Positions 62,154-64,000 of a DNA stretch of 64,000 bases are shown in pieces (the first letter of the stretch is position 1; each line of letters starts with the position of its first letter). Under the pieces are notes generated by a model. That model ran no database searches, was not told the DNA's origin, and saw only the letters and a list, made by a program, of their open reading frames with translations. The DNA comes from Amycolatopsis kentuckyensis (GTDB lineage: Bacteria > Actinomycetota > Actinomycetes > Mycobacteriales > Pseudonocardiaceae). The stretch lies in assembly GCF_002155975.1 (NCBI RefSeq), contig NZ_MUMI01000023.1, forward strand, positions 1-64,000, in the 5' to 3' direction. The translations under genes and the position numbers were made by a program.

Positions 62154-63262
62154 GCCGGCACCGTCAGGTGAATCCGCCATCCGTCCTCCCCCGGCCCGCT
62201 CTCGAGGCGCCCGTCGAGCAGCGCGACCCGTTCGCCCATCCCGCGCAAACCGTAGCCTGCCGCCGCCGCGTCCGGCGGCCGCCTGCCCTGCCGGTCGGCC
62301 ACGGTCAGCTCCACCGCCCCGTCGGCGTAGCCGAGCCTGACGTCCACTTCGGCGCGCGGCGCGTGCTTGCGGGTGTTGGCCAGCGCTTCCTGCACCGCGC
62401 GGACCAGCGCGGTGCCGACGGCCGGGTCGAGCTCGCGTGGCCGGCCTGCGACCGTGAGGTCCGCGCGGGCGCCGCTGTCCAGCCGGTACGCGGCGAGGAG
62501 GTCCGCGATCGCGCGTTCCACGCCGACGGCGTCCTCGCGCAGCGCGGCCACGGCCTTCCGGGCTTCGGCGAGCCCGTCCGAGGCCAGCGTCTGGGCCCGT
62601 TCGATCTGCGCGACCGCGTCCGGGCTCGCCCCGTCGCGCACCAGCATCAGCCGCGCGCCCTGCAGGTTCAGGGCCAGCCCGGCCAGCGAATGCGCCAGGA
62701 CGTCGTGCAGCTCGCGGGCGATGCGGGCACGTTCGGCGAGCGCGGCGGCGCGGGCGTGCTCCTCGTTGGCGGTCTGGGCACGGGCGAGCGCCAGCTCGGT
62801 CTGCTCGATGCGGGCGAGGCGGGCCCGCCGGTTCAGTCCCATCAGCACGACCACGGCGAGGACCGCATACGTCGACAGCGCGCCTTCCCACACGCCGTGG
62901 CGGGCCGCCCCGGCCGTGATCGCCGCGATGTCGAGTGCGACCGCCAGCACGATCGGCACCGTGGATTGCCGCAGCACCACGAAGAACGTGGTGCTGAACA
63001 TCGCCACCGACGCCCAGCTGCTCGGCAGGAGCACCCAGAGCCCGCCCGTGCTGGCGATCACGGTGAGGGGCAGCGCCGTCGTCAGCGGCCGGACGCGGGC
63101 CTCGTGGATCCACAGCAACGGGATCGACAGCGCCAGGGTGAACCCGATCAGCAACCAGGCACGCAGGTCCGCACGGAACATGGCGGCGACCATCGGCACC
63201 GCGACGAGTGCCCAGCGCAACCAGCCCTGAGCCCGGGGGAAGGCGGCTGGTCGGGTCGTCAT
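62150..63262 (-). CDS. NarL-type sensor histidine kinase
   Basis: A 370-residue protein. The N-terminal sensor has about five TM helices (15-142) with very short loops, the intramembrane-sensing type. A coiled coil (about 148-180) leads to HisKA_3 (ARIARELHDVLAHSLAGL, phospho-His186) and an HATPase_c domain with NTRKHAPRA and YGLRGMGERVALLDG. Such kinases in actinobacteria often respond to cell-wall or membrane stress. It is divergent from an exported M23 peptidase gene, which could be a target (inference). The stop overlaps the regulator start by four bases. Confidence 0.93.
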   Translation of the reverse strand: MTTRPAAFPRAQGWLRWALVAVPMVAAMFRADLRAWLLIGFTLALSIPLLWIHEARVRPLTTALPLTVIASTGGLWVLLPSSWASVAMFSTTFFVVLRQSTVPIVLAVALDIAAITAGAARHGVWEGALSTYAVLAVVVLMGLNRRARLARIEQTELALARAQTANEEHARAAALAERARIARELHDVLAHSLAGLALNLQGARLMLVRDGASPDAVAQIERAQTLASDGLAEARKAVAALREDAVGVERAIADLLAAYRLDSGARADLTVAGRPRELDPAVGTALVRAVQEALANTRKHAPRAEVDVRLGYADGAVELTVADRQGRRPPDAAAAGYGLRGMGERVALLDGRLESGPGEDGWRIHLTVPA

Positions 63263-63357
63263 TTCGGCAGTCCTCCGCGGGTGCTTGTACGGAAAATGTA
63301 CCGACGGGGACTTCCCTTCGTGGTGTCAGTTGTCCCGTTTGTCAAGGAGGTTCCCCC

Positions 63358-64000
63358 ATGTCCAGGTTGCGACGGCTCGCCCTGATCGCCGCCGCCGCGG
63401 CGCTGCCCGCGCTCGGCCTTTCCCTCGCCGGTCAGACGACGGCGTCGGCCGCGCCCAACTTCCAGGTGCCGTTCAAGTGCGGCGTCACCGTGACCGCCGC
63501 GACGTTCAGCGGTCACAGCCCGGCGTACTCGGTCGACTTCCAGAAGGACGGCATCACCGGCATGCCGGTGCTCGCCTCGGCGTCGGGCACGGTGAGCCGG
63601 GTCGCCGACGAAGGCGGCTCGAGCTACGGCAAGTGGATCGAGCTGGACCACGGTGGCGGCTGGAAGACCCGGTACGCGCACCTGTCGGCCCAGGAGGTCT
63701 CCGTCGGGCAGTCGGTCGTGGGCGGCAAGCAGATCGGCAAGGCGGGCGCGACCGGCGGCGTCACCGGCCCGCACCTGCACTTCGAAGAGCGCCTGGACGG
63801 CGTGGTGCAGAAGGCGAAGCTGAACGGCGTCGCCGTGCCGTACTACGGCCACACCAACTTCACGAGCAAGAACGGCTGCGGCGGCAACCCGTACTCGGCC
63901 GACGAGGTGTGCGGCGACGGCTTCGACGTCGTGGACCAGCAGGCGCTGGCCAACTCGTCGGGCACGGCCTACCTGCTGTACAACGCGTCCACCAAGGCGA
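63358..64000 (+). CDS. Secreted M23-family peptidase, 3' end beyond window
   Basis: Starts at ATG 63358 with AAGGAGG seven bases upstream and runs open to the window end (214 codons seen). Signal peptide about 1-32 (ASA|AP). The LytM/M23 domain shows HSPAYSVDF (first zinc His and Asp), VLASASGTVSRVADEGGSSYGKWIELDHGGGWKTRYAHL and TGPHLHFEE (HxH). It should cleave peptidoglycan cross-links or, in related actinobacterial forms, serve a regulatory role. The last visible part (DEVCGDGFDVVDQQAL) begins a second domain. Divergent from the histidine kinase; the 95-base gap would hold both promoters. Confidence 0.9.
   Translation, partial: MSRLRRLALIAAAAALPALGLSLAGQTTASAAPNFQVPFKCGVTVTAATFSGHSPAYSVDFQKDGITGMPVLASASGTVSRVADEGGSSYGKWIELDHGGGWKTRYAHLSAQEVSVGQSVVGGKQIGKAGATGGVTGPHLHFEERLDGVVQKAKLNGVAVPYYGHTNFTSKNGCGGNPYSADEVCGDGFDVVDQQALANSSGTAYLLYNASTKA

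Overview
The window reads as chromosomal DNA of a high-GC actinobacterium of the Pseudonocardiaceae, most like Amycolatopsis (inference). The support is strong G/C bias at third codon positions, many GTG and TTG starts, and a housekeeping order that matches the mycobacterial/actinobacterial block miaB, small membrane protein, DUF349, miaA, dapF, hflX, lexA, SOS LysM gene, nrdR, nrdJ. No rRNA, tRNA or CRISPR array was seen.

Region 1 (1-14.6 kb) is mainly secreted hydrolases. It opens with a frameshifted GH38-like mannosidase tail, then a Tat-exported PAP2 phosphatase translationally coupled to a secreted EEP/jacalin protein, and a small pseudokinase. A glycan-utilisation cluster follows: a 1349-residue protein with two GH43 domains, divergent from a GH43-AbfB protein, a GH43-ricin protein and a GH5 enzyme. 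The divergent promoters each carry a GTTAGCGCTAAC-type LacI-family operator, pointing to a coordinated arabinan/arabinogalactan regulon.

Region 2 (14.6-18.4 kb) holds two TetR/TetX-like FAD monooxygenase divergent pairs. A third such pair lies at 42.9-45.2 kb.

Region 3 (18.4-21.8 kb) is the most unusual part. A small membrane protein, a pseudokinase-TM-PASTA-NPCBM receptor-like protein and a SEFIR-NPCBM protein sit together. The two large proteins share a homologous C-terminal domain, one copy predicted outside the membrane and one inside the cell. This is a candidate undescribed signalling or defence module.

Region 4 (22-42.9 kb) is the conserved block. It is interrupted between dapF and hflX by an internally deleted IS5/IS427-type remnant with a CTAG target duplication, an APH-like kinase, an archaeal-type valyl-tRNA synthetase and an MFS/ArsR pair. 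lexA and a LysM gene share two LexA boxes. nrdR-nrdJ is preceded by an NrdR-like box and three DnaA-box-like nonamers at exact 32-bp spacing. nrdJ carries a 356-residue LAGLIDADG intein inserted at a conserved cysteine.

Region 5 (43-64 kb) contains a Shedu (DUF4263) nuclease convergent with a CorA-shaped membrane protein, a TetR/azoreductase/SMR efflux operon with a perfect operator, peptidases (S9, S15, a zinc peptidase and an M23 truncated by the window end), a MocR regulator, a CBS protein, a DUF4139 pair, an FAD-linked oxidase and a NarL-type two-component system.
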